This document shows, in pieces, positions 6,050 through 12,166 of a stretch of DNA of 12,166 bases. Origin of the DNA: a bacterium UBP2_UBA4780. Its GTDB lineage: Bacteria > Edwardsbacteria > AC1 > EtOH8. The stretch's first letter is position 1; each line of letters opens with the position of its first letter. The DNA is taken from NCBI GenBank assembly GCA_002403115.1, contig DHHE01000014.1:1-12166 (forward strand), read 5' to 3'. Made by a program: the position numbers and the translations under genes. A model generated the notes under the pieces. It had not been told where the DNA came from, made no database searches, and saw only the letters and a list, made by a program, of their open reading frames with translations.

Positions 6050-8502
6050 AGGACAACCGGTTCACCGAGAGGACCAAGAGGGTGCTGTTCCTGGCCAGGG
6101 AGGAGGCCCGCCGCCTGCAGCACGATTACGTGGGCACCGAGCACATCCTGCTGGCGCTGCTGCGGGAGGGAGAGGGGGTGGCGGCGGCGGTGCTCCTGAA
6201 CCTGGGGGTCAACTCCGAGCAGCTCAAGAGGCGGATCGAGGAGCTGACCCCGCGCGGCGGGGGCACCCTGCTGATGGGGGAGATGCCCTTCAACCTCTCG
6301 GCCCGGAGGGCCATGGAGCACGCGGTGGGCGAGGCCCGCGGACTGCAGCACAACTACGTGGGCACCGAGCACCTGCTGCTGGGCATACTGGACGAGCCCG
6401 AGGGCATAGCCGCCAAGGCACTGGCCTCGCTGGGCGTGGACGTCGACATGGTCCGGGCCGAGGTCATCCGCCTGCTGACCACGGAGCCGGGCGGCCTGCC
6501 CAAGGCCGGCCAGGAGAGCCAGAGCAAGACCCCGGCCCTGGACTATTTCTGCCGAGACCTGTCGCAGCTGGCCCGCGAGGGCAAGCTGGACCCGGTCATC
6601 GGCCGGGCCAAGGAGATAGAGCGGGTCATCCAGATCCTGTCGCGGCGCAAGAAGAACAATCCGCTGCTGATCGGCGAGGCCGGGGTGGGCAAGACGGCCA
6701 TCGTCGAGGGGCTGGCCCAGAACATCGTGTCCGGGAGCGTGCCCGAGCAGATATCCGGCAAGCGGGTGCTGGCCCTGGACCTGGCGGCGGTGGTGGCCGG
6801 CACCAAGTACCGGGGGCAGTTCGAGGAGCGGATGAAGGCGGTCATCAACGAGCTCCGCCAGGCCAGCGACGCCATCCTCTTTCTGGACGAGCTGCACACC
6901 ATCGTCGGGGCCGGCGGGGCCGAGGGCGCCCTGGACGCCTCCAACATGCTGAAGCCGGCCCTGGCCCGGGGCGAGCTGCAGTGCGTCGGGGCCACCACCA
7001 TGGACGAGTACCGCAAGCACATCGAGAAGGACGGGGCGCTGGAGCGCCGCTTCCAGAGCATCATGGTGGAGCCGCCCACGGCCGAGGAGACCCTGAGGAT
7101 ACTGGAGGGGCTGAAGTCGCGATACGAGGACCACCACAAGGTGAAGTACAGCGACCAGGCCATCGGGGCCGCGGTCAAGCTGTCCGACCGCTACATCCAG
7201 GAGCGCTTCCTGCCGGACAAGGCCATCGACGTGCTGGACGAGTCCGGCTCCCGGGCCCGGCTTGGCTCGACCGAGCCGCCCTCGGAGATCAAGGCGCTGG
7301 AGGCCGAGCTCAAGGAGGCCACCCGCTGCAAGGTGGAGGCGGTCAAGAAGCAGGACTACGAGGGGGCGGCCCGGCTTCGCGACACCGAGCGCACCAAGAA
7401 GCGGGAGATCGAGCGCTTCCGCGACGCCTGGCGCAAGAGCCGGGACCAGGTGCGGGTGGCCATCGGCGAGGAGGACATCGCCTACGTGGTCTCCCGCTGG
7501 ACCGGGATCCCGGTGGCCAGGCTGGAGGAGGGCGAGTCCAAGCGGCTGCTGCGGATGGAGGATGAATTGAGGAGGAGGGTGGTGGGCCAGGACGAGGCGC
7601 TGTCGGCCATCTCCCGGTCGGTGCGCCGCACCCGGGCCGGGATCAAGGACGCCAGGCGGCCCATGGGCTCCTTCATCTTCCTGGGACCGACCGGCGTGGG
7701 CAAGACCGAGCTGGCCCGCACCCTGGCGGAGTTCCTGTTCGGCGACGAGAACGCCCTGATCCGGGTGGACATGTCGGAGTACATGGAGAAGTTCGCCGTC
7801 TCCCGGATGGTGGGGGCGCCGCCGGGCTACGTGGGCTACGAGGAAGGCGGCCAGCTGACCGAGAAGGTGCGGCGCAAGCCCTACTCGGTGGTGCTGCTGG
7901 ACGAGATCGAGAAGGCCCACCCCGACGTCTTCAACATCCTGCTGCAGGTGCTGGAGGACGGCCACCTGACCGACGCCTACGGACGCAAGGTCAGCTTCAA
8001 GAACACGGTGCTGATCATGACCTCCAACCTGGGGGCCCGCGAGATCAAGAAGGGGGTCAGCCTGGGGTTCCAGCAGAGCGACAAGCTCCAGGAGTTCGGC
8101 CAGATGAAGGACAAGGTCCTCTCCGAGCTGAAGCGCACCTTCAACCCCGAGTTCCTCAACCGGGTGGACGAGGCCGTGGTCTTCAGGCCGCTGGGCCGGG
8201 GGGAGATGGGGCAGATCGTGGAGATACTGATCAGGCAGCTGGACGCCCGGCTGGCGGAGCGCTGCATCGGCATCAAGCTGACCGACGAGGCCAAGGAGCT
8301 GCTGATAGACGAGGGGTTCGACCCGACATACGGGGCCAGGCCCCTGAAGCGCATCCTGCAGCGGATGGTGGAGGACCCGCTGTCCGAGGAGATACTCAAG
8401 GGGACGGTCAAGGACGGGGACCTGGTGGACATCAGGCGGTCGGGGGACGAGATGGCCTTCAAGCCGGCCAAGCCCAGGGCCAGGTCCGGAAGCAAGAAAT
8501 AG
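6046..8502 (+). CDS. clpC: ClpC, AAA+ unfoldase of the Clp protease
   Basis: An 818-residue class I Clp ATPase. The N-domain has two Clp_N repeats (about 4-145); its two VGTEH motifs place E32 and E108 where B. subtilis ClpC has phosphoarginine-binding glutamates (E32, E106). AAA-1 has Walker A GEAGVGKT (210-217) and Walker B LDELH around D281/E282. The middle domain carries a UVR-type segment (about 426-460); Y438 stands where other ClpC proteins have a phenylalanine at the M-domain tip. AAA-2 has GPTGVGKT (547-554) and LLDEIEKAH around D619/E620. LGF at 673-675 is the ClpP-docking loop. The start ATG at 6046 overlaps the mcsB stop as ATGA and has AAAGGA eight bases before it; an in-frame ATG at 6037 overlaps that ribosome site and is less likely. 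clpP is not in the window. Confidence 0.97.
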   Translation: MKDNRFTERTKRVLFLAREEARRLQHDYVGTEHILLALLREGEGVAAAVLLNLGVNSEQLKRRIEELTPRGGGTLLMGEMPFNLSARRAMEHAVGEARGLQHNYVGTEHLLLGILDEPEGIAAKALASLGVDVDMVRAEVIRLLTTEPGGLPKAGQESQSKTPALDYFCRDLSQLAREGKLDPVIGRAKEIERVIQILSRRKKNNPLLIGEAGVGKTAIVEGLAQNIVSGSVPEQISGKRVLALDLAAVVAGTKYRGQFEERMKAVINELRQASDAILFLDELHTIVGAGGAEGALDASNMLKPALARGELQCVGATTMDEYRKHIEKDGALERRFQSIMVEPPTAEETLRILEGLKSRYEDHHKVKYSDQAIGAAVKLSDRYIQERFLPDKAIDVLDESGSRARLGSTEPPSEIKALEAELKEATRCKVEAVKKQDYEGAARLRDTERTKKREIERFRDAWRKSRDQVRVAIGEEDIAYVVSRWTGIPVARLEEGESKRLLRMEDELRRRVVGQDEALSAISRSVRRTRAGIKDARRPMGSFIFLGPTGVGKTELARTLAEFLFGDENALIRVDMSEYMEKFAVSRMVGAPPGYVGYEEGGQLTEKVRRKPYSVVLLDEIEKAHPDVFNILLQVLEDGHLTDAYGRKVSFKNTVLIMTSNLGAREIKKGVSLGFQQSDKLQEFGQMKDKVLSELKRTFNPEFLNRVDEAVVFRPLGRGEMGQIVEILIRQLDARLAERCIGIKLTDEAKELLIDEGFDPTYGARPLKRILQRMVEDPLSEEILKGTVKDGDLVDIRRSGDEMAFKPAKPRARSGSKK

Positions 8503-8507
8503 CCGGG

Positions 8508-8547
8508 ACGGGGCGCCGCCAGGGTTAGCAAGGGCGCCCCGTTTTTT
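8508..8547 (+). terminator. Intrinsic terminator of the mcsA-mcsB-clpC operon
   Basis: ACGGGGCGCC (8508-8517) pairs perfectly over 10 bp with GGCGCCCCGT (8533-8542), with a 15-base loop and a run of six T ending at 8547. It begins five bases after the clpC stop. The remaining stretch to 8627 shows no recognisable promoter. Confidence 0.93.
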
Positions 8548-8627
8548 CAGGGCGAACGCGGCTTGGCCCCCGATTCGAAGGAAGCCGGAAGACAAGGACT
8601 GGGGCCGGCAAACCGCAAGCCAAACCC

Positions 8628-8634
8628 GGAGGAA
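8628..8634 (+). promoter_or_regulatory. Shine-Dalgarno site fixing a TTG start
   Basis: GGAGGAA lies with optimal spacing (six bases from the end of GGAGG) before the TTG at 8639. It is the best ribosome site in this leader and the reason for choosing TTG as the start of the first TPR gene. Confidence 0.8.
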
Positions 8635-8638
8635 CTCG

Positions 8639-9880
8639 TTGATCAGCCAGAAGCTTCAGGAAAAGATAATAGTGGCCGAGAAGTCCTGGGAGCGGGCCTC
8701 CGGCAGATACCCCGAGGGCGACCGCCGCCGGCTGGGGCCGACGTTCGAACTGGCCGATCTGTACCACCAGTCGGGCCAGCGCCGTGAGGCCATGGAGCTC
8801 CTCTCAAGCTGCCTGTCCCTCTACGAATCCAACGGGCTGAAGGACGAGAAAAAACTCGATGCCATCTTGGAGCGCCTGGCCGTGGCCCTCAGCATGGACG
8901 GACGCTACCCCGAGGCCCTGCCCCTGTTCGAGCGACTGCTGGAGATGAGAAGGCTGCGCCACGGCCCGGCCAGTTTGGAGGCGGCCCGGGCGCTGTGCCA
9001 ACTGGGCACCATCCGTCGCAGCATGAACCGGGTGGACGAGGCCGAGCGGCTCCTCTCCGAAAGCCTGGAGATCGCCCTCAAGCACGGCCGGAAGGGCGAG
9101 AAAGTCCAGTCCATGATCTACGCCAACCTGACCGGGGTCTACCGGGAGCAGAAGAAGATCCAACAAGCCATGGAATGCGCCCGGAAGTCCATCGATCTGG
9201 AGGAAAGGCAGGGCGGGGCGGACTCGCTGAAGCAGGCCGTGCGCTTCAACAACCTGGGGCGGCTGCACCTGGACCTGGGGCAGACCGACCGGGCCGAGGA
9301 ATGCTACCTCAAGTCGCTGGAGATTCGCACCAGGCACCACGGGCACTACCATCCCGATCTGGTGCACAACCTGGTGAACCTGGGGGAGCTCTACTGCGCC
9401 AAGGGCGACTTCGACCGGGCCGAGCGACACCTGTTCCAGGCCATGTCCGTGGCCGAGAAAACGCTGAGCCCCACCGACCCGATGATCGGGTTCGTGGCCT
9501 ATCACATGGCCAACCTTTGCGCCGCCCGGGGCTACTACGAGACGGCCGAAGGCCACTACCACCGGGCCCTGGAGCTGATCGAGAAGGCCATGGGCACCTA
9601 CTTCCCGGAGGTGGGCATCATCCACCTGCGGCTGGCCCATCTGCTGCAGCGCAACGGCCTTTGGGAACTGTCGCTGGAGGAGCTGGGCCGGGCCCGGGAG
9701 ATCCTGGACAGGGTGCGGAGCCTGGACACCCCGGAGAGGGGCGAGATCGACCGGCTGATGGCCGCGGCCTGCCGGGAGCTGGGCAGGAACAAGGAGGCGG
9801 AGGAGCTGATGCAGAGGGCGGATCCGGGCAAAGGCGGCGATCCAAACCAGGGCGACGGGGCCGGCGATGGAACACGCTGA
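8639..9880 (+). CDS. TPR-repeat protein A (kinesin-light-chain-like TPRs)
   Basis: A 413-residue protein made almost wholly of TPR helices, about eight repeats, many at the longer 42-residue period of kinesin-light-chain-type TPRs. Recognisable units include FNNLGRLHLDLGQTDRAEEC, LVNLGELYCAKGDFDRAERH and YHMANLCAARGYYETAEGHY. No signal peptide, membrane segment or fused catalytic domain is seen, so a cytoplasmic scaffold or adaptor is likely. The C-terminus is a short Gly/Asp-rich tail. Translation starts at a TTG behind a strong GGAGGAA. It overlaps the next TPR gene by 14 nt and shares short motifs with it (GPASLE at 109-114, EALPLFER just before), which suggests duplication. Substrate and pathway are unknown. 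Confidence 0.9.
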   Translation: MISQKLQEKIIVAEKSWERASGRYPEGDRRRLGPTFELADLYHQSGQRREAMELLSSCLSLYESNGLKDEKKLDAILERLAVALSMDGRYPEALPLFERLLEMRRLRHGPASLEAARALCQLGTIRRSMNRVDEAERLLSESLEIALKHGRKGEKVQSMIYANLTGVYREQKKIQQAMECARKSIDLEERQGGADSLKQAVRFNNLGRLHLDLGQTDRAEECYLKSLEIRTRHHGHYHPDLVHNLVNLGELYCAKGDFDRAERHLFQAMSVAEKTLSPTDPMIGFVAYHMANLCAARGYYETAEGHYHRALELIEKAMGTYFPEVGIIHLRLAHLLQRNGLWELSLEELGRAREILDRVRSLDTPERGEIDRLMAAACRELGRNKEAEELMQRADPGKGGDPNQGDGAGDGTR

Positions 9881-11057
9881 CATAGCCGGGGCCCTGGACA
9901 AACTGGCCCAAGCCGAGGCCGGGGGCGGGGTCTCGGCCGCCGCCCTGGTGCCGCTGCTCAACAACCTGGCCAAGGCGCTGGCCGAGCACGGCCGCTGGGA
10001 GGAGGCCCAGGCCAGCCTGGAACGGACGCTGTCGCTGCAGATGGCCGATTCCGGTCCGGCCAGCCTGGAGACGGCCGCCGCCCTCAACTCGCTGGCCATC
10101 AACCACTGCCTGCAGTACCGCTATTACGAGGCCCTGCCGCTTTTCGAGCGGGCCCTTAAGATAAGGACCGACTGCCTGGGGACGGACCACCCCGAGGTGG
10201 CCCGCCTGCTGAACAACATCGGTTCGCTCCACAACAGCCTGGGCCAGTACCGGGAGGCGGAGGAATGCCTGGGCCGGGCCCTGGAGATCTACCGGAGGCA
10301 CGGCCTGGAGGAGAGCCAGTCGGCCCTCAACCTGCTCAACAACCTGATAGGGCTTTACAAGGACACCGGCCGCCACGGCACGGCCGAGGAGACGGCCCTC
10401 CGCGTCTTCGGGCTGGCCGAGAAGATCCTGGGGCCGGAGCACCCGTTATACGCCACGGTGCTCAACAACCTGGCCGAGGCCTACGCCGGCAACAACAAGA
10501 CGTCCGAGGCCAGGGACCTGGTGCTCCGGGGGATCGAGCTCAAGCGGAAACAGTCCGGGGACCATCCGGAGCTGGTCTACTACTACAACAACCTGGCCGA
10601 CATCCACCGGCGGCGGGAGAAGTTCATCGAGGCCGAGGCCGCCTACCGCGAGGCGCTGTCCCACGGCAGCAGGGTGCTGGGGCCCAGCCACCCGCTGGTG
10701 GGGCTGACCCACCTGGGCCTGGGCGAGATGTACCAGCTGGACCAGGAGACTTCCCGGGCCGAGGCCGAGTACCTGGCGGCCACGGCCATTTTGGAGCGCT
10801 CCCTGGGCCCGGACCATCCCGACGTGGCCGAGGCCCGGTGCAGGTACGGGGGCATGCTGCTGGAAGAGAACCGGCCGAAGCAGGCCGAGGCCCTGCTGCA
10901 GAAGGCGCTGGCGTCCCTGGAGCGGGCCTTCGGGCCCAGGCACCCCAAGGTGCGCCGGGTGCTCAGCCGACTGGCCCAGGCCGCACTGGAGCTGGGCCGG
11001 CCGGAGGAGGCCAAGATCCACCTGAGGAGGATGAACGAGATCAGCGGCCCGGCCTGA
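9867..11057 (+). CDS. TPR-repeat protein B (kinesin-light-chain-like TPRs)
   Basis: A 396-residue all-TPR protein, about eight repeats, with the loop motif LGxxHP recurring (LGTDHPE, LGPEHP, LGPSHP, LGPDHP, FGPRHP), the hallmark of the 42-residue kinesin-light-chain type. Consensus helices such as LNNLAEAYAGNNKTSEARDL and YNNLADIHRRREKFIEAEAA are clear. GPASLE at 63-68 and EALPLFER echo the upstream protein, one repeat out of register. There is no signal peptide, transmembrane segment or enzyme domain. The ATG lies inside the end of the preceding gene with only a weak ribosome site, so translational coupling is likely. The two proteins may act as partners; nothing in the sequence names their target. 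The stop is 12 nt before the fluoride riboswitch. Confidence 0.9.
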   Translation: MEHADIAGALDKLAQAEAGGGVSAAALVPLLNNLAKALAEHGRWEEAQASLERTLSLQMADSGPASLETAAALNSLAINHCLQYRYYEALPLFERALKIRTDCLGTDHPEVARLLNNIGSLHNSLGQYREAEECLGRALEIYRRHGLEESQSALNLLNNLIGLYKDTGRHGTAEETALRVFGLAEKILGPEHPLYATVLNNLAEAYAGNNKTSEARDLVLRGIELKRKQSGDHPELVYYYNNLADIHRRREKFIEAEAAYREALSHGSRVLGPSHPLVGLTHLGLGEMYQLDQETSRAEAEYLAATAILERSLGPDHPDVAEARCRYGGMLLEENRPKQAEALLQKALASLERAFGPRHPKVRRVLSRLAQAALELGRPEEAKIHLRRMNEISGPA

Positions 11058-11069
11058 GGGGGAAACCCG

Positions 11070-11118
11070 CAGGCGATGGAGTCCGCCACAACCGCCGCCA
11101 AGGCTGATGACTCCTGAC
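11070..11118 (+). promoter_or_regulatory. Fluoride riboswitch aptamer (crcB motif)
   Basis: The sequence fits the crcB-motif consensus: GGCGATG (11072-11078), CCGCC (11083-11087), AACCGCC (11090-11096) and GGCTGATGACTCCTGAC (11102-11118). P1 is GGAGTC (11078-11083) with GACTCC (11109-11114), 6 of 6 pairs. The pseudoknot is GGCG (11072-11075) with CGCC (11084-11087). A short third helix is GCC (11094-11096) with GGC (11102-11104). It lies directly upstream of a fluoride channel gene, the classic target of this RNA. It binds fluoride with magnesium and turns the downstream genes on. Confidence 0.93.
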
Positions 11119-11145
11119 AACCCGATAAACCGAAAAGGAGTCATC
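11106..11145 (+). promoter_or_regulatory. Expression platform: anti-Shine-Dalgarno switch for crcB
   Basis: GATGACTCC (11106-11114), which includes the 3' strand of aptamer helix P1, is perfectly complementary to GGAGTCATC (11137-11145), which contains the crcB ribosome site AAGGAG. The resulting 9-bp hairpin with a 22-base loop would hide the ribosome site. When fluoride stabilises P1, the same strand is taken by 11078-11083 and the ribosome site is freed. There is no T run after either helix, which favours translational rather than termination control. Confidence 0.85.
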
Positions 11146-11146
11146 C

Positions 11147-11533
11147 ATGGGCCAACTGCTGCTGATCGCCGCCGGGGGCATGGCCGGAACGCTGGCGCGA
11201 TACGGGCTGTCGCGGCTGGTGCTGCGCCACGTCAACGACGTCTTTCCCTGGGGCACCCTGGCGGTCAACCTGTCCGGCTCGCTGCTCATCGGCGCCCTCT
11301 ACGAGCTGTTCGACCGGGCGCTGGTGCCCCCCCACCTGCGCAGCCTGGCGGCCATCGGCTTCCTGGGGGCTTTCACCACCTTCTCCACCTTCTCGCTGGA
11401 GACGGTGAACATGCTCCGGGAGGGCGAGATCCGGCTGGGGCTGGCCAACGTCCTGTTGAACACGGTGCTGGGCCTGGCCCTGGTGGTCATCGGCATGCAC
11501 GGCGCCAGGCTGATGTTGAAACTGGTGAGATAG
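11147..11533 (+). CDS. crcB: Fluoride channel CrcB/Fluc
   Basis: A 128-residue protein with four hydrophobic segments, the usual size of a single-domain Fluc subunit that works as a dual-topology homodimer to export fluoride across the inner membrane. Family motifs are intact: GGMAGTLARY at 10-19, GTLAVNLSGS at 36-45 with the pore asparagine N41, and GFLGAFTTFSTFSLE at 71-85, which holds the central sodium-site segment and the two phenylalanines F79 and F82 of the pore Phe box. The ATG has AAGGAG six bases upstream, the site controlled by the riboswitch. Twelve bases separate it from the DUF190 gene. Only one crcB is present, consistent with a homodimer. Confidence 0.97.
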   Translation: MGQLLLIAAGGMAGTLARYGLSRLVLRHVNDVFPWGTLAVNLSGSLLIGALYELFDRALVPPHLRSLAAIGFLGAFTTFSTFSLETVNMLREGEIRLGLANVLLNTVLGLALVVIGMHGARLMLKLVR

Positions 11534-11545
11534 GGGGACTGCGAA

Positions 11546-11890
11546 ATGAAGCTTCCTGAAACAGCGGAGATGATCCGGATCTTCATCGGGGAGAGCGACA
11601 AGCTGAACGGCAAGCCGCTCTACGAGCAGATCGTGCTCAAGGCCCGGGAGCTGAACCTGGCCGGGGCCACGGTGCTCCGCGGCATCCTGGGCTTCGGGGC
11701 CGACAGCCGCCTGCACTCGGCCAAGCTGCTGGAGCTTTCCGAGGACCTGCCCATCGTCATCGAGATAGTGGACACAGAGGAGAAGATCAACCAGCTGATG
11801 CCGTACCTGGACGAGCACGTCTCCGAGGGGCTGGTGACCATGGAGAAGATGAGGGTGATAAAGTACCGGCATAGCAAGATGCCCGGCTGA
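11546..11890 (+). CDS. DUF190 family protein (PII-like fold)
   Basis: A 114-residue soluble protein with the DUF190 pattern: IRIFIGESDKLNGKPLYEQIV at the start, the central LAGATVLRGILGFGA (38-52), then LPIVIEIVDTEEKI (68-81) and a C-terminal strand VTMEKMRVIKY. The family is predicted to adopt a ferredoxin-like, PII-type trimer fold; its biochemical role is not established. It follows crcB by 12 nt with AGGGGGA before the ATG, an arrangement seen in many bacteria, so it is probably co-expressed under fluoride control and may sense or modulate the channel. That link is inference from the neighbourhood. Confidence 0.9.
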   Translation: MKLPETAEMIRIFIGESDKLNGKPLYEQIVLKARELNLAGATVLRGILGFGADSRLHSAKLLELSEDLPIVIEIVDTEEKINQLMPYLDEHVSEGLVTMEKMRVIKYRHSKMPG

Positions 11891-11914
11891 CGGCCTGGGG
11901 CACCGTTCAAAAAG

Positions 11915-11937
11915 CCGGCGCAACCGCGTCGGTTTTT
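11915..11937 (+). terminator. Intrinsic terminator after the crcB-DUF190 unit
   Basis: CCGGCGC (11915-11921) pairs with GCGTCGG (11926-11932), including one G-T pair, across the loop AACC. AAAAA before and TTTTT (11933-11937) after the stem can extend it past a bulged G at 11914. Confidence 0.85.
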
Positions 11938-11940
11938 CGC

Positions 11941-11968
11941 TTGACAAACAGTCTGTTTGAGATATAAT
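11941..11968 (+). promoter_or_regulatory. Consensus sigma70 promoter of the last gene
   Basis: Perfect TTGACA at 11941-11946, a 16-nt spacer and perfect TATAAT at 11963-11968. It starts three bases after the terminator T run. The ATG downstream begins only seven bases after the -10, so the mRNA would be leaderless or nearly so if that ATG is used. Confidence 0.85.
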
Positions 11969-11975
11969 AGAAAAC

Positions 11976-12166
11976 ATGATAAGCATTAGATATCGCGTCC
12001 TCCCGCCCCTGCTGGCCTCCTTGCTTCTCACGACGGCGGGGACTTCGCTGGCGCAGGAAACCAGACTTGATACGGCGCAGGCAGGGGTCGTTTCTGATTC
12101 ATCGCGTGGCATCTCGACTGGTTCGGCTTTGCTCGCCACAAGTCCGCTCGATGACCACATCTCGAC
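11976..12166 (+). CDS. 5' part of a gene for an exported protein (cut by window end)
   Basis: An open frame from ATG at 11976 runs off the window without a stop. The first 28 residues form a signal peptide: MISIRYRVLPP, a Leu-rich core, and cleavage expected after SLA near residues 25-27. The following visible residues are Ser/Thr/Ala-rich and low in complexity, and I recognise no family. Codon choice differs from the neighbours: TCG, TCT, TCA, CGT, GCT and TTG are frequent and CTG/GCC dominance is lost. No Shine-Dalgarno precedes the ATG, and the promoter -10 ends only seven bases before it, so either the message is leaderless or the true start is further in. An ATA is the second codon. Confidence 0.6.
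   Translation, partial: MISIRYRVLPPLLASLLLTTAGTSLAQETRLDTAQAGVVSDSSRGISTGSALLATSPLDDHIS

Noticed and set aside
5611..8595. Very long open frame on the - strand opposite clpC (994 codons)
   Set aside because: It is an antisense shadow of GC-rich coding sequence: the translation is rich in Leu, Gly, His, Gln and Pro without domain motifs, while the + strand encodes an intact ClpC.
1..12166. CRISPR array, insertion sequence, tRNA or rRNA gene
   Set aside because: No regularly spaced long direct repeats, transposase motifs with terminal inverted repeats, cloverleaf sequences or rRNA signatures were seen on reading both strands.

Overview
The window is a gene-dense, GC-rich bacterial chromosome segment with every supported gene on the + strand. 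Intergenic spacers are short and AT-richer. Shine-Dalgarno sites are clear, and hairpin/T-tract terminators and sigma70-like promoters can be read by eye. The organism is uncertain. A LolA-like envelope protein suggests a diderm. The arginine-phosphorylation module (McsA-McsB-ClpC) is best known from Firmicutes, but here it lacks ctsR and the genes are very GC-rich with frequent AGG codons. A less-studied or candidate diderm phylum fits better than a classical Firmicute; this is inference, not a taxonomic call.

Layout: (1) 1-956 holds a monocistronic exported LolA/LolB-fold-like protein with its own terminator. (2) 959-4328 holds mfd, the transcription-repair coupling factor, behind one good promoter, a strong leader hairpin and a possible second promoter. 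(3) 4339-8547 holds a protein quality-control operon, mcsA-mcsB-clpC, with a near-consensus promoter (TTGACA-N17-TATATT), overlapping genes and a strong terminator. McsB would phosphorylate arginines, McsA would be its zinc-binding activator, and ClpC would take phosphoarginine-marked proteins to ClpP, which is not in the window. The key residues of the pathway are visible in McsB and ClpC. (4) 8628-11057 holds two overlapping genes for all-TPR proteins of unknown role; they resemble each other and the kinesin-light-chain type of TPR. (5) 11070-11937 is a fluoride-resistance unit: a fluoride riboswitch, crcB (Fluc channel) and a DUF190 gene, then a terminator. (6) 11941-12166 has a consensus promoter and the 5' end of a gene for an exported protein, cut by the window edge.

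The most informative regulatory element is the fluoride riboswitch. Its aptamer strand GATGACTCC is perfectly complementary over 9 nt to GGAGTCATC, which contains the crcB Shine-Dalgarno. This gives a clear model of translational control, and the riboswitch starts only 12 nt after the stop of the second TPR gene with no visible promoter between. No mobile elements, CRISPR arrays, tRNA or rRNA genes were seen. I did not find convincing evidence for a wholly new biological system; the mcsAB-clpC operon without ctsR and the paired TPR genes are the best candidates for follow-up.
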